Assembly: GCF_014270065.1 (NCBI RefSeq) | Contig: NZ_JACNME010000006.1 | Span: 124,001-188,000, forward strand | Length of the DNA: 64,000 nucleotides | Direction: 5' to 3' | From: Quadrisphaera sp. RL12-1S | Lineage (GTDB): Bacteria > Actinomycetota > Actinomycetes > Actinomycetales > Quadrisphaeraceae | In this document: positions 42,852 to 51,077 of the stretch, piece by piece | How positions within the stretch are numbered: position 1 is the first letter of the stretch | Layout of the letters: the number at the start of each line of letters is the position of its first letter | The notes under the pieces: model-generated | What the model saw: only the letters and a program-made list of their open reading frames with translations | Databases searched by the model: none | Told to the model about the DNA's origin: nothing | Program-made: the position numbers and the translations under genes

Positions 42852-43832
42852 CTAGCGCGCGGCGCCGACCCGCGCGCCCAGCGCTGCTGCGCCGCCGCGG
42901 GGCCCGTCGTCGTCGAGGTCTGACGCCGCTGAGCGGGCGGCCCAGACGCGCACCTCCTCGACGGTGCGGGCCCAGTCCGTGCCCGGGGCCAGGCGCCCGG
43001 TCTCCATGTGGGTGGCGAGGTTGGGCGCCGCGGCCAGGAAGGTGCGGCGCCGACCGGGGCGGCGGTGGGAGCGCAGGGCGGTGGCCGCCAGGAAGGGCAG
43101 CAGCAGCGCGTGCCGCACGGCGCCGCGCAGGCCGCGCCCACCGCCCAGCACGGGCTGGACCACCGGCCGCAGCAGGTCCGCGGCCGTGTAGGGGGAGAAC
43201 CCCTGCAGGACCAGGCAGGTGTCGTGGTCGCGCAGCATGGTGCGGTGCCCCGCCATGCACAGGCGGAAGACGCCCAGGTCCTGGCGCAGCGCACCGACGC
43301 GGGCGCCGAAGGTGGAGGCGGTGCTGCGCAGCCGCGCCCACTCCTGCTCCCCCACGCGCAGCGGTGCCCCGGCGCTCCAGCCGCGGGGGTCGGGCAGCTC
43401 GTGCTCGTCGGAGCGGAGCACGGAGCGGCCGGGCGTGGAGCCGTAGAGGGCGAAGTAGTCGGCGGACGCCGTCTGGGGGGCCTGCGCCGCCGCGGCCAGG
43501 GAGCTCAGCGCGTCGGGCCGGTACAGGTAGTCGTCCTCGCTGAACCACACCACGTCGTCGTCGTGCCAGCCCGGGGTGCGGGTCGCCAGCTGCAGCGCGC
43601 CCCAGTACGAGGCGCGCATGCCCGACCCGTCCAGCTGCTGCACGCGCCCGGCGCGGCGCATGAGCACGAGCAGCTCCTCGGGCACCGGTCCGTCGTTGAG
43701 GAAGACCACGTCAGCGTCCACCCCGTCGAGGGCGCGCACGAACGACTGCAGGCACAGCAGCTTGCTGTACCCCTGCGGGCGGCCCTTGCGGTTGTCTCCC
43801 CCGTAGGAGCGGTACACGACGCGGAGGGTCAT
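42852..43832 (-). CDS. Glycosyltransferase-like protein, unknown
   Basis: 326 residues. It begins MTLRVVYRSYGGDNRKGRP and shows a GT-A-like layout: VFLNDGPVP after a first Rossmann-like half, then FSEDDYLYRPDAL, where the Asp pair could bind a metal and nucleotide sugar, and HDTCLVLQGFSPY. The C-terminal 60 residues are Ala/Arg-rich. I know no named family for it; a role in sugar transfer to a surface polymer is only inferred. ATG 43832 or GTG 43835. Convergent with the kinase gene (25-base gap) and divergent from the small C2H2-motif gene. Confidence 0.6.
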   Translation of the reverse strand: MTLRVVYRSYGGDNRKGRPQGYSKLLCLQSFVRALDGVDADVVFLNDGPVPEELLVLMRRAGRVQQLDGSGMRASYWGALQLATRTPGWHDDDVVWFSEDDYLYRPDALSSLAAAAQAPQTASADYFALYGSTPGRSVLRSDEHELPDPRGWSAGAPLRVGEQEWARLRSTASTFGARVGALRQDLGVFRLCMAGHRTMLRDHDTCLVLQGFSPYTAADLLRPVVQPVLGGGRGLRGAVRHALLLPFLAATALRSHRRPGRRRTFLAAAPNLATHMETGRLAPGTDWARTVEEVRVWAARSAASDLDDDGPRGGAAALGARVGAAR

Positions 43833-43931
43833 CACTCGCCCCTGAGCTCTGCGGTCATGAGCAGACGCTAAGCACGTCGACGCGGCGGTGCACGGGCCGC
43901 AGGGCCCGTCCGGGGCCCTGGCGGGGCCTGT

Positions 43932-43949
43932 GTTCAGGTCGCGTTCAGG
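43932..43949. promoter_or_regulatory. Direct-repeat box GTTCAGG-N4-GTTCAGG
   Basis: Two identical heptamers at 43932-43938 and 43943-43949, 11 bases apart, the arrangement bound by OmpR/PhoB-family regulators; actinobacterial PHO boxes have the similar GTTCACC. It lies in the gap between the divergent genes at 43832 and 44104, near two regulator genes of that class. Confidence 0.4.
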
Positions 43950-43978
43950 ACTCGGCGCCCGGAACGGCCCGCCACAGC

Positions 43979-44011
43979 CCCGGTGCGGTCCCGGTGCGGT
44001 CCCGGTGCGGC
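43979..44011. repeat. 11-base tandem repeat CCCGGTGCGGT
   Basis: Three consecutive copies (43979-43989, 43990-44000, 44001-44011, the last with one change), about 93 bases before the gene at 44104. The 11-base period equals one helical turn, so a phased protein-binding array is possible; slippage is the simpler explanation. Confidence 0.5.
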
Positions 44012-44103
44012 TCCCGAAGGGCAGACGGCGGCACGACGACGACGTCCGCGGTCCGTCGGGCACGACGCGTGATGCTCGAGGCTCGCTCCGAGGGGGAACC
44101 ACC

Positions 44104-44391
44104 GTGATCTTCGCACCCACCGACAGCGGGGAGACCCCCGACACGCCCTCCGGCCACCACGAGGCCGGAGGCGGTGACGAGGCGCCGCTGAGCGCACCCG
44201 CCGCGTGCGGGGCGCGGCGGCGGGGCGCCCGCTGCGGCCTGGCCGTCCTCCACGACGGGGACCACGCCGGCGACCACGCCGGCAGCGAGCGGAGCTGGCC
44301 GCGAGGTCGGCGCGCCCAGCGCCGGCGCGACGCCCTCGTCGCGGCCGTCGAGCGGCTGCGCGACGAGGTCGCGCAGCCGCTCGAGGTGTGA
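44104..44391 (+). CDS. Small C2H2-motif protein, unknown family, copy 2
   Basis: 95 residues, paralogue of the protein at 39615. The core CGARRRGARCGLAVLHDG then DH gives C-x8-C-x5-H-x3-H, followed by ERSWPRGRRAQ and a helix ending VERLRDEVAQPLEV. Relative to copy 1 there are four extra residues after the motif (a second D-H pair) and a longer Asp/Glu/Pro-rich N-terminus. GTG 44104 has a GA-rich GAGGGGGA upstream. It lies between the glycosyltransferase-like gene and the chemotaxis receptor. Function unknown; metal or nucleic-acid binding is a guess from the motif. Confidence 0.6.
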   Translation: MIFAPTDSGETPDTPSGHHEAGGGDEAPLSAPAACGARRRGARCGLAVLHDGDHAGDHAGSERSWPRGRRAQRRRDALVAAVERLRDEVAQPLEV

Positions 44392-44412
44392 CCGCCCGGC
44401 GGCCCGCGGCGC

Positions 44413-45999
44413 TCAGACCCGGAAGGCCGACACCGCCTGGCGCAGCTCGCGGGCGGTGCGCTGCAGGTCGTCGGCAGCGGACGTCGTGGAGGACGCGCTG
44501 GTGGTGGTCTGGCGCGACGCCGCGGCCACGCCGTTGATGTTGAGGCTGATCTCCTGGGTGCCCGAGGAGACCTCGTGCACCGAGCGGACCATCTCTGCCG
44601 TCGTCGCCGACTGCTCCTCCACCGCCGAGGCCACGGTGGCCTGCAGCGCGTCGATGCGGCCGATGACCTCGCTGATCTGCTCGATCGCCGCGGTCGCGTC
44701 GGCCGCGTCGGCCTGAGCGGTCTGCACCCTGGCCACGATCTGCTCGGTGGCCTTCGCCGTCTGCTGGGCCAGGTCCTTGACCTCACCGGCCACCACCGCG
44801 AAGCCCTTGCCGGCCTCGCCGGCGCGGGCGGCCTCGATGGTCGCGTTGAGGGCCAGCAGGTTGGTCTGCTCGGCGATCGTGGTGATGAGCTTGACGACGT
44901 CGCCGATCTCGCGGCTGGACTCGCCGAGCCGGTCGAGGATGCGCCCGGCGGACTGCGCGGTGGTGACCGCGCCGGCGGCGGTCTGGGCCGCGGTGGCCGT
45001 GGAGGAGGCGATCTCCCCGATCGCCGAGGTCATCTCCTCACCGGCCGCGGCGATGGTGGACATCGACGCCGAGATCTCCTCGGAGGCCGCGGCCACCAGC
45101 TGCGCCTGGGCGGAGGACTCCTCAGCGCCCGACGACAGCTGGGCGGACACGGCGGTCAGCCCCTCGGAGGTGCGGGCCAGGTCGTCGGCGCGGCTCGAGA
45201 TGCTGCGCACCACCCCGGCGAGGTTCTCGAGCGAGGCGTCGGTGGCGGCGGCCAGCTGGCCGACCTCGTCGCGGCTGCTCACGCCGGTGCGCTGGTCCAG
45301 CCGCCCCTGGGACAGGCCCTCGACCACGGTGAGCACGCGGGTGAGCGGGCGGGAGATGGAGCGCGCCAGGACCACCGCCACGGTCACAGCGACCAGCAGC
45401 GCGGCCAGGGCCGTCGCGGCCATGAGGACCATCGCCGTGCGGAACGCCCGGTGCCCGGCCGCCGCCGCCGCGGCACCGCTGTCCAGCTCCGCGGTGTAGA
45501 GGCCGTCCATCTGCTCGGACACGGTCTTGGTCAGCGGCGTGACGACCTCGTCGCGCTGCTTGACGTAGCCGGCGTTGTCCTTGGCCTGGGTGTAGGTGAA
45601 CAGGGCCTTGCGAGCCTCGCGCCACCTCCCGACCGCGTCCCACGCCGTCGCCCGCTGGGCGGCGCTGGCGCCGGTGCGCCCGCCGTCGTAGCGCTGCCAG
45701 TCCGCCAGGAGGGCCGCCTCGTGCTCGGCGTTGCCGTCCAGGGCCAGCTTCATCGTCTGGGGGTCGTTCATGCCGGCCTGCGCGCGGGAGGTGTCCTGGC
45801 GCAGCAGCTGGATGTCCAGGCGGGTCGCGGCGAGCGCCTCGAGGGAGACGAGGTTGCCGGAGTACATGGCGTCGAGCCGCTCCTGGGCCTGCGACAGGCG
45901 CAGGGCCCCGATGCTCAGCACCACCAGCAGGAGCACGCAGACGACGCCGAACGCGGCGAAGAGCTTGGTAGCGACCTTGAGATCGCGCAGACGTGCCAT
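44413..45999 (-). CDS. Methyl-accepting chemotaxis protein
   Basis: 528 residues. Membrane helix near residues 11-33, an extracytoplasmic four-helix-bundle sensor (about 34-185), a second helix near 190-212, HAMP, and a long coiled-coil signalling domain whose tip reads [19 protein letters not shown]. It should signal to CheA/CheW, none of which is in the window. The ligand is unknown; 4-helix-bundle sensors often bind small organic acids or amino acids. Divergent from the oxidase gene at 46129. Confidence 0.92.
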   Translation of the reverse strand: MARLRDLKVATKLFAAFGVVCVLLLVVLSIGALRLSQAQERLDAMYSGNLVSLEALAATRLDIQLLRQDTSRAQAGMNDPQTMKLALDGNAEHEAALLADWQRYDGGRTGASAAQRATAWDAVGRWREARKALFTYTQAKDNAGYVKQRDEVVTPLTKTVSEQMDGLYTAELDSGAAAAAAGHRAFRTAMVLMAATALAALLVAVTVAVVLARSISRPLTRVLTVVEGLSQGRLDQRTGVSSRDEVGQLAAATDASLENLAGVVRSISSRADDLARTSEGLTAVSAQLSSGAEESSAQAQLVAAASEEISASMSTIAAAGEEMTSAIGEIASSTATAAQTAAGAVTTAQSAGRILDRLGESSREIGDVVKLITTIAEQTNLLALNATIEAARAGEAGKGFAVVAGEVKDLAQQTAKATEQIVARVQTAQADAADATAAIEQISEVIGRIDALQATVASAVEEQSATTAEMVRSVHEVSSGTQEISLNINGVAAASRQTTTSASSTTSAADDLQRTARELRQAVSAFRV

Positions 46000-46103
46000 G
46001 GCGGTGTCCCCCGGGGCTGGTCGAGCGGCTTCCACCTCAGGTGTCGGCAGCCCCCGAGGCGGACTGGACCGCACCGCCATGATCGACATCACCGCTGGTC
46101 ACA

Positions 46104-46123
46104 GGGCACAGTGGGGCACAGTG
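46104..46123. repeat. 10-base tandem repeat before the oxidase gene
   Basis: GGGCACAGTG twice in tandem (46104-46113, 46114-46123), ending 5 bases before the start codon at 46129. It may affect translation or bind a regulator; slippage is equally likely. Confidence 0.4.
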
Positions 46124-46128
46124 GAGCG

Positions 46129-47265
46129 GTGAGCGACACCCACCACCTCGTCGTCGGGGCAGGGCTGGCGGGGGCCAGCACCGCCTGGCGGCTGGCGCAG
46201 CGCGGGCACGAGGTCACCCTCGTCGACCGCACCCGTCCGGCCGCCGCGGACGGCAGCTCCCACGGCTCGGCGCGCATCCTCCGCTTCGCCTACCCCGAGG
46301 CGCTCTACGCCCGCCTCGTGGTGCGCGCCCTCGACGGGTGGCGCGAGCTCGAGGCGGCAGCGGGGACGTCGCTGCTCACGCCGGCGCCCGCGCTCGACCA
46401 CGGGCCCGGCCGGGACCCCCGGGCGCTGGCGCGGGTGCTGGCCGAGGTCGGGGTCGAGCACGAGGTGCTGACCGCCGCGCGGGCGCGGGCGAGGTGGCCG
46501 CAGGTCGCCGCGGACGGTGAGGTGCTCCACCAGCCGGGCGGGGCGGTGGTGGACGCCGAGGCGACGGTGCGCGCCGCGGTCGCCCAGGCCGAGGCGCACG
46601 GTGCGCGCGTGCTCACCTCCTGGCCGCTGTCCTCGCTCGAGCGCACCGGGAGCGGACCGCGCACCCGCTTCACCGCGCGGTCCGGTGACGGGCGGGCGCT
46701 GGAGGCGGCGCACGTAATCGTCGCCGCGGGGGGCTGGCTGCCCGACCTGCTGCCCGCCCTCGGGCTGCCGGCGCGGTTCCTGGCCGCGCTGCCGCCGCTG
46801 GTGGTGACGCAGGAGAGCGCCCTCCACCTGCCCTACCGGGACGCCCGCGCGCACGACGCGTGGCCGACCGTCATCCACCAGGGCACCACCGGGCCGGCGG
46901 TCTACGCGCTGCCGGGCGGGCGCGACGCGGGGTTCCGCGGCCTCAAGGTCGCCGAGCACGCCACGGGCCCGCGGATCCCCTCGGCCGCTCACCGGTCCGG
47001 CGTCGTCGACCCCGCGGGCCGCGAGCGGCTGCTCGCGCACGCGGCGCGGCACCTGCCGGGCGCGGTGCTCGAGCCGTACGCGGAGACCACGTGCCTGTAC
47101 ACGAGCACGCCGGCGGAGGACTTCGTCATCGACGGGGCGGACGGCGTCACCGTGGTCTCCGCGTGCTCCGGGCACGGGGCCAAGTTCGCACCGCTGCTGG
47201 GAGAGCTGGCCGCTGACGCAGCGACGGGCGCCGGCGTCGTGCCGGACAGGTTCCGGGTCAGCTGA
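46129..47265 (+). CDS. Monomeric sarcosine oxidase-type FAD oxidase
   Basis: 378 residues, DAO superfamily. FAD motif VVGAGLAGASTAW at residues 8-20, then the family-specific GSSHGSARILRFAYPE. Cys322 in TTCLYTSTP corresponds to the Cys that binds FAD covalently in monomeric sarcosine oxidase and N-methyltryptophan oxidase. It would oxidise an N-methyl or secondary amine, giving formaldehyde or another aldehyde plus hydrogen peroxide. The exact substrate cannot be read. Its last 15 bases overlap the converging epimerase gene by 8, within a perfect palindrome. Confidence 0.8.
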   Translation: MSDTHHLVVGAGLAGASTAWRLAQRGHEVTLVDRTRPAAADGSSHGSARILRFAYPEALYARLVVRALDGWRELEAAAGTSLLTPAPALDHGPGRDPRALARVLAEVGVEHEVLTAARARARWPQVAADGEVLHQPGGAVVDAEATVRAAVAQAEAHGARVLTSWPLSSLERTGSGPRTRFTARSGDGRALEAAHVIVAAGGWLPDLLPALGLPARFLAALPPLVVTQESALHLPYRDARAHDAWPTVIHQGTTGPAVYALPGGRDAGFRGLKVAEHATGPRIPSAAHRSGVVDPAGRERLLAHAARHLPGAVLEPYAETTCLYTSTPAEDFVIDGADGVTVVSACSGHGAKFAPLLGELAADAATGAGVVPDRFRVS

Positions 47266-47272
47266 CCCGGAA
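47251..47272. terminator. Perfect 22-base palindrome shared by two stop codons
   Basis: TTCCGGGTCAG-CTGACCCGGAA is fully self-complementary. It holds the stop codon of the oxidase gene (TGA 47263-47265) and of the epimerase gene (TGA, 47260-47258 on the minus strand). By symmetry both proteins end in FRVS (RFRVS including the next residue). With no loop it would need some unpaired central bases as an RNA hairpin; it probably ends transcription both ways. Confidence 0.65.
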
Positions 47273-48256
47273 GCGCTCCACCAGGCCGTCGACCACGCCG
47301 TTCCACCGCTGGTCCACCGCGCGGCGGGCGGGGTCGGCGTCGTGCCAGGCGACGATCTCCTCGGCCCCGCGCTCGAAGGGCACCACCGCGCGCCAGCCGG
47401 GGGCGAGGGCCTTCACCTTGCTGTTGTCGAAGACCATCGAGTGGGCCTTGTCGCCCAGCAGCCCGGCGCCCCACTCGGGGTCCACGGCGTTGATGGCGTC
47501 CGAGGGCACGTGGACCAGCTCGGGGTCGGCCACCCCGGCGGCGCGGGCCAGGGCCCGGGCGATCTGGTCCCAGGTCCAGGCGTCGTCGCCGGTGATGTGG
47601 AAGGCCTCCCCCAGCGCCCTCGGCTGGGCGAGCAGCGGCAGGAGCGCCCCCGCGAAGTCCGTGTGGTGGGTGAGGGTCCACAGCGACGTGCCGTCACCGG
47701 GGACGACGACGGGCTGGCCGCGCCGCATCCGCTCCACGAACGACCAGCCGCCGTCGAAGGGCACGAGCGTGCGGTCGTAGGTGTGGGACGGGCGCACCAC
47801 GGTCACGGGGAAGCCCTCCTCCCGGTAGAGGGAGGTGAGGAGGTCCTCGCAGGCGATCTTGTCGCGGGAGTACTGCCAGAACGGGTTGCGCAGCGGCGTG
47901 GACTCGGTGACGGGAAGCCGCTCCGGCGGCGTCTGGTACGCCGAGGCCGAGGAGATGAACACGTACTGCCCCGTGCGGCCGCGCACGAGGTCGGTGGCGG
48001 TGCGCACGTGGTCGGGGGTGAAGGAGAGCCAGTCGACGACGGCGTCGAACTCGAGGTCCCCCAGGGCCTCGCGCGCGGCGGCGGGGTCGCGGACGTCGGC
48101 GGTGTGCCGCACGGCCCCCTCCGGCAGCGGGCGCAGGGACGTGGTGCCGCGGTTGAGCACGTGCAGCTCGTGCCCGCGCTCCACGGCGAGCGCGGACGCG
48201 GCGGAGCTGATGATGCCGGTGCCGCCGATGAAGAGGATCCGCAGGGGCGTGGCCAT
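47258..48256 (-). CDS. NAD-dependent epimerase/dehydratase (extended SDR)
   Basis: 332 residues. Nucleotide motif FIGGTGIISSAAS at residues 9-21, catalytic YSRDK (YxxxK), HITGDDAWTWDQIARAL and PSHTYDRTLVPF. Resembles atypical SDR5/UDP-glucose epimerase-like reductases often found with sugar catabolism genes in actinobacteria. It lies downstream of the LacI gene on the same strand with an 80-base gap, and next to an arabinan-type utilisation cluster, so a role on a sugar or sugar nucleotide is likely, though the substrate is unproven. Confidence 0.75.
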   Translation of the reverse strand: MATPLRILFIGGTGIISSAASALAVERGHELHVLNRGTTSLRPLPEGAVRHTADVRDPAAAREALGDLEFDAVVDWLSFTPDHVRTATDLVRGRTGQYVFISSASAYQTPPERLPVTESTPLRNPFWQYSRDKIACEDLLTSLYREEGFPVTVVRPSHTYDRTLVPFDGGWSFVERMRRGQPVVVPGDGTSLWTLTHHTDFAGALLPLLAQPRALGEAFHITGDDAWTWDQIARALARAAGVADPELVHVPSDAINAVDPEWGAGLLGDKAHSMVFDNSKVKALAPGWRAVVPFERGAEEIVAWHDADPARRAVDQRWNGVVDGLVERFRVS

Positions 48257-48336
48257 GCCCCTCACCCTGCCCCCGGTGGCCAGCACCCGCAGGTGGATCT
48301 CGGGAGGCCCCTGTCCGCGTCCGGGTGGCCCGCAGC

Positions 48337-49434
48337 TCAGTCGACCACGGCGCTGGAGTGCCGCTGCACCAACCGGCACGGCAGCTGCTCGACCCCCGTC
48401 GCCTGCCTCCGACCGTCGATGGCGGCGGACAGGCGCTCAGCCGCTCGCCGTCCGAGCGCCTCCAGCTGCATGTCGACGGTGGTCAGCGCGGGGCGCGACT
48501 CAGCGGCCAGCGCCTCCCAGTTGTCGAAGCCGACCACGGCGACGTCGCGAGGGATGCGCCGACCGGCCTCGTGGAGCGCATCCAGCACCCCGCGGGCGAT
48601 CTGGTCGGATCCGGCGAAGACGGCGTCGACGTCATGGGCGCGCTGCAGGAGCAGGCGGGTGGCCCCTCTCCCCCAGCTCTCGGTCCAGTCCCCGAAGAGC
48701 ACCTCGTCTCCGGCGAGCCCCAGACCGGCGTCCTCGAGCCTGGCGAGCGCACCGCGGGCGCGGTCGTGGGCGGCCCCGTACCCGGGGTCGCCCGTGATGT
48801 GCGCGACGCGCGAGCGCCCCAGCGACAGGAGGTGGTCGACAGCCTGCGCCCCACCAGCGGTGTTGTCGCAGACGAGGGAGAGGTCCCGGGGGTCTTCCGA
48901 GGGGGAGTACGCGTAGACCACCGGCACGGGCAGGTCTCGTCCGATCGACGGGCGGGAGTCGGGTCTCGCGCCCACCACGATGAGCCCGTCCACCTGGCGC
49001 GAGAGGAGGGCGCGCAGGTGGTGCTGCTCCCTGATGGCGTCACCGCGCGCGTCGCACAGGAAGACCGACGTCGAGCTCGCTCCGAGCGCGTCCTCGGCGC
49101 CCATGAGGATCGGCAGGGAGAACCGGCCCTCCAGGTCCGAGGTCAGCAGGCCGACCGTTCCGGTCCGGCCCTCCGACAGGCTGCGGGCCACCGCGTTGGG
49201 CGAGAAGGACAGCCGCTCGGCGGCGGCGAGCACCCGCGCGCGCGTGGCGGGGCTCACGTCAGGGCGGTCGTTCAGCGCCTTGGAGGCGGTGGCGGTGGAG
49301 ACCTCGGCCAGTCGCGCCACGTCCCGCAGCGTCGCCGGACGGGGAACGGCCCGGCCTGGAGAGCCCTCGTCAGCCGCCGCCTGCTGCTCCTGCCCCACCT
49401 GAGCCCCCACCTGTTCGCGCGAAGTCCTTGACAC
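48337..49434 (-). CDS. LacI-family regulator of the arabinoside cluster
   Basis: 365 residues. A Gln/Ala-rich N-terminal extension precedes the LacI helix-turn-helix (TLRDVARLAEVSTATASKAL) and hinge helix (SPNAVARSL), then the periplasmic-binding-like effector domain (DGLIVVGARPDS; VAVVGFDNWE). It is divergent from the sugar-binding protein gene, with a GGAAACGTTCC site between, and so probably represses the importer and GH127 genes until an arabinoside binds. GTG 49434 is used; a start nearer the helix-turn-helix is possible. Confidence 0.87.
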   Translation of the reverse strand: MSRTSREQVGAQVGQEQQAAADEGSPGRAVPRPATLRDVARLAEVSTATASKALNDRPDVSPATRARVLAAAERLSFSPNAVARSLSEGRTGTVGLLTSDLEGRFSLPILMGAEDALGASSTSVFLCDARGDAIREQHHLRALLSRQVDGLIVVGARPDSRPSIGRDLPVPVVYAYSPSEDPRDLSLVCDNTAGGAQAVDHLLSLGRSRVAHITGDPGYGAAHDRARGALARLEDAGLGLAGDEVLFGDWTESWGRGATRLLLQRAHDVDAVFAGSDQIARGVLDALHEAGRRIPRDVAVVGFDNWEALAAESRPALTTVDMQLEALGRRAAERLSAAIDGRRQATGVEQLPCRLVQRHSSAVVD

Positions 49435-49544
49435 GCCGCGGGCTCACCAGCATGCTCTCCGAAAGCGGTTAAGTATGGTTTCGAAGAGATCGCGGCCCAA
49501 CAGCGGAACGCCTGCTGAGCAGCGTACTCGGAGAACGACCGTGA

Positions 49545-49557
49545 CGGAAACGTTCCG
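49545..49557. promoter_or_regulatory. LacI-type operator CGGAAACGTTCCG
   Basis: Arms CGGAA and TTCCG around a central ACG, close to the GAAACGTTTC-type sites of LacI regulators. It lies 58 bases before the sugar-binding protein gene and 111 before the lacI gene. Confidence 0.5.
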
Positions 49558-49614
49558 AAACACCTTTCGCATCGGCCGACCGCGCCGGCGTGCGACCTGC
49601 TCGAGGAGGAGCAC

Positions 49615-50931
49615 ATGAGGAACCACACGGGCCGACTGCGCGGCGCCATCGCCGCCGTGGCGGTCGCCGGCCTGGCCATCGGCCTGGCGGCCTGCGGCGG
49701 AGGGAGCGCGTCGAGCCCCGGCGCCTCCGCCAGCGTCACCAGCCCCGAGGGCACCGACGACGGCACCAAGCTCACGCTGTGGACCCGCGCCCCGCTGGAG
49801 CTCCAGGCCAAGGCCCTGGTGCAGGCCTACAACAGCACCCACAAGAACCAGGTCGACCTGACGGTCGTGCCCAACGACGACTACGTCACCAAGGTCGGTG
49901 CTGCCGCCGGCAGCGGTGGGCTGCCGGACCTGTTCGCCGCGGACATCGTGTACGTGCCCAACTGGACCTCCCAGGGCCTGTTCAAGGACATCACGGCCAA
50001 CATCGACGCGCTGCCCGAGAAGGACAGCATCAACAAGGGCCACCTGAGCGCTGGCACGTACGAGGACAAGGAGTACGTGCTCCCGTTCGTGCTCGACCTG
50101 TCCGTGATGATGTGGAACAAGACCCTCTACAAGGAGGCCGGGCTCGACCCCGACAAGGGTCCGACCACCCTCGCGGAGTTCACGTCGCAGGCCGAGGCCG
50201 TGCAGAAGCTCGGCAAGGCCGACACCTACGGCACCTACTTCGGCGGCAACTGCGGTGGCTGCAACGTCTTCACCTGGTTCCCCATGGTGTGGGCCAGCGG
50301 CCAGGACGTCATGAACCCCGAGGGCACCCAGTCGAAGCTCGACGGCGAGGCCGCCCAGCAGGTCTACTCCACCTGGCACGACCTCAACGCCGCCGGCGCC
50401 ATCGCCCCCGGGGCCAAGGACGAGACCGGCGCCACCTGGACGGCCGCCTTCCAGAAGGGCCAGGTCGGCGTGATGCCCTACCCGGCCACCCTGCTGTCCA
50501 CCGTGGCCAAGACCGTCGACGTGGGTGTCGCCCCCATCCCCGGTGTGAACGGCGGCGGGTCGACGTTCATCGGTGGTGACGGGATCGGCATCTCCAAGGA
50601 CTCCAAGGCCTCCGACCAGGCCTGGAACTTCCTGTCGTGGCTGATGTCCGAGAAGGCCCAGGTGGACGTCCTGGCCAAGAACGGCACCACGCCGTCGCGC
50701 TCGGACCTCGCGGACAACCAGTACAGCCAGGCCGACCCGCGCCTGGCGGTCATCAACAAGGTCGCCTCCGCCGCGGACAGCAAGACGCCCTACGCGCCGA
50801 ACTTCCAGACCGCCTTCAACGCAGCGGGAAGCCCCTGGCTGACCCTGCTGCGCGACCAGGTCTACGGCACCCCTGACGCGTCCCGGCTGAAGAGCGAGAA
50901 CGACGCCATCACCGCGGCCCTGGCCGGCTGA
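49615..50931 (+). CDS. ABC sugar importer, solute-binding lipoprotein
   Basis: 438 residues of the extracellular solute-binding family 1. The lipoprotein signal ends at LAAC-GGG near residue 26. Further motifs are LTLWTRAP, LYKEAGLDPDKGPTTL and WNFLSWLMSEKAQVDVLAKNG. It captures a sugar, probably an arabino-oligosaccharide from context, for the two permeases downstream. The ATG at 49615 has GAGGAGG 5 bases upstream. A strong hairpin follows the stop. No ATPase gene is present, so a shared MsiK/UgpC-type ATPase elsewhere is likely. Confidence 0.88.
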   Translation: MRNHTGRLRGAIAAVAVAGLAIGLAACGGGSASSPGASASVTSPEGTDDGTKLTLWTRAPLELQAKALVQAYNSTHKNQVDLTVVPNDDYVTKVGAAAGSGGLPDLFAADIVYVPNWTSQGLFKDITANIDALPEKDSINKGHLSAGTYEDKEYVLPFVLDLSVMMWNKTLYKEAGLDPDKGPTTLAEFTSQAEAVQKLGKADTYGTYFGGNCGGCNVFTWFPMVWASGQDVMNPEGTQSKLDGEAAQQVYSTWHDLNAAGAIAPGAKDETGATWTAAFQKGQVGVMPYPATLLSTVAKTVDVGVAPIPGVNGGGSTFIGGDGIGISKDSKASDQAWNFLSWLMSEKAQVDVLAKNGTTPSRSDLADNQYSQADPRLAVINKVASAADSKTPYAPNFQTAFNAAGSPWLTLLRDQVYGTPDASRLKSENDAITAALAG

Positions 50932-50935
50932 GCCC

Positions 50936-50976
50936 TCCCGGCGGTGGCTGCGCCCCCCACGCAGCCACCGCCGGGA
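50936..50976. terminator. 17-bp hairpin between binding protein and permeases
   Basis: Arms 50936-50952 and 50960-50976 are perfectly complementary over 17 bases with a 7-base loop. Within an operon such a stem usually attenuates transcription or shields the upstream message from decay, giving more binding protein than permease. Confidence 0.7.
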
Positions 50977-51077
50977 GTCCCTGGCGCCCGGGCGGGTGCG
51001 CGCCTCCAGCCGCGCACCTGCCCCGGGCCTCCACCGCACCAGCACCTCCAGCCGAGACCACCGAGAGCGAGACCACC

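Noticed and set aside
44575-46128. A plus-strand extension upstream of the oxidase gene giving an 896-codon frame
   Set aside because: It is antisense to the chemotaxis receptor; the FAD motif begins only after GTG 46129.
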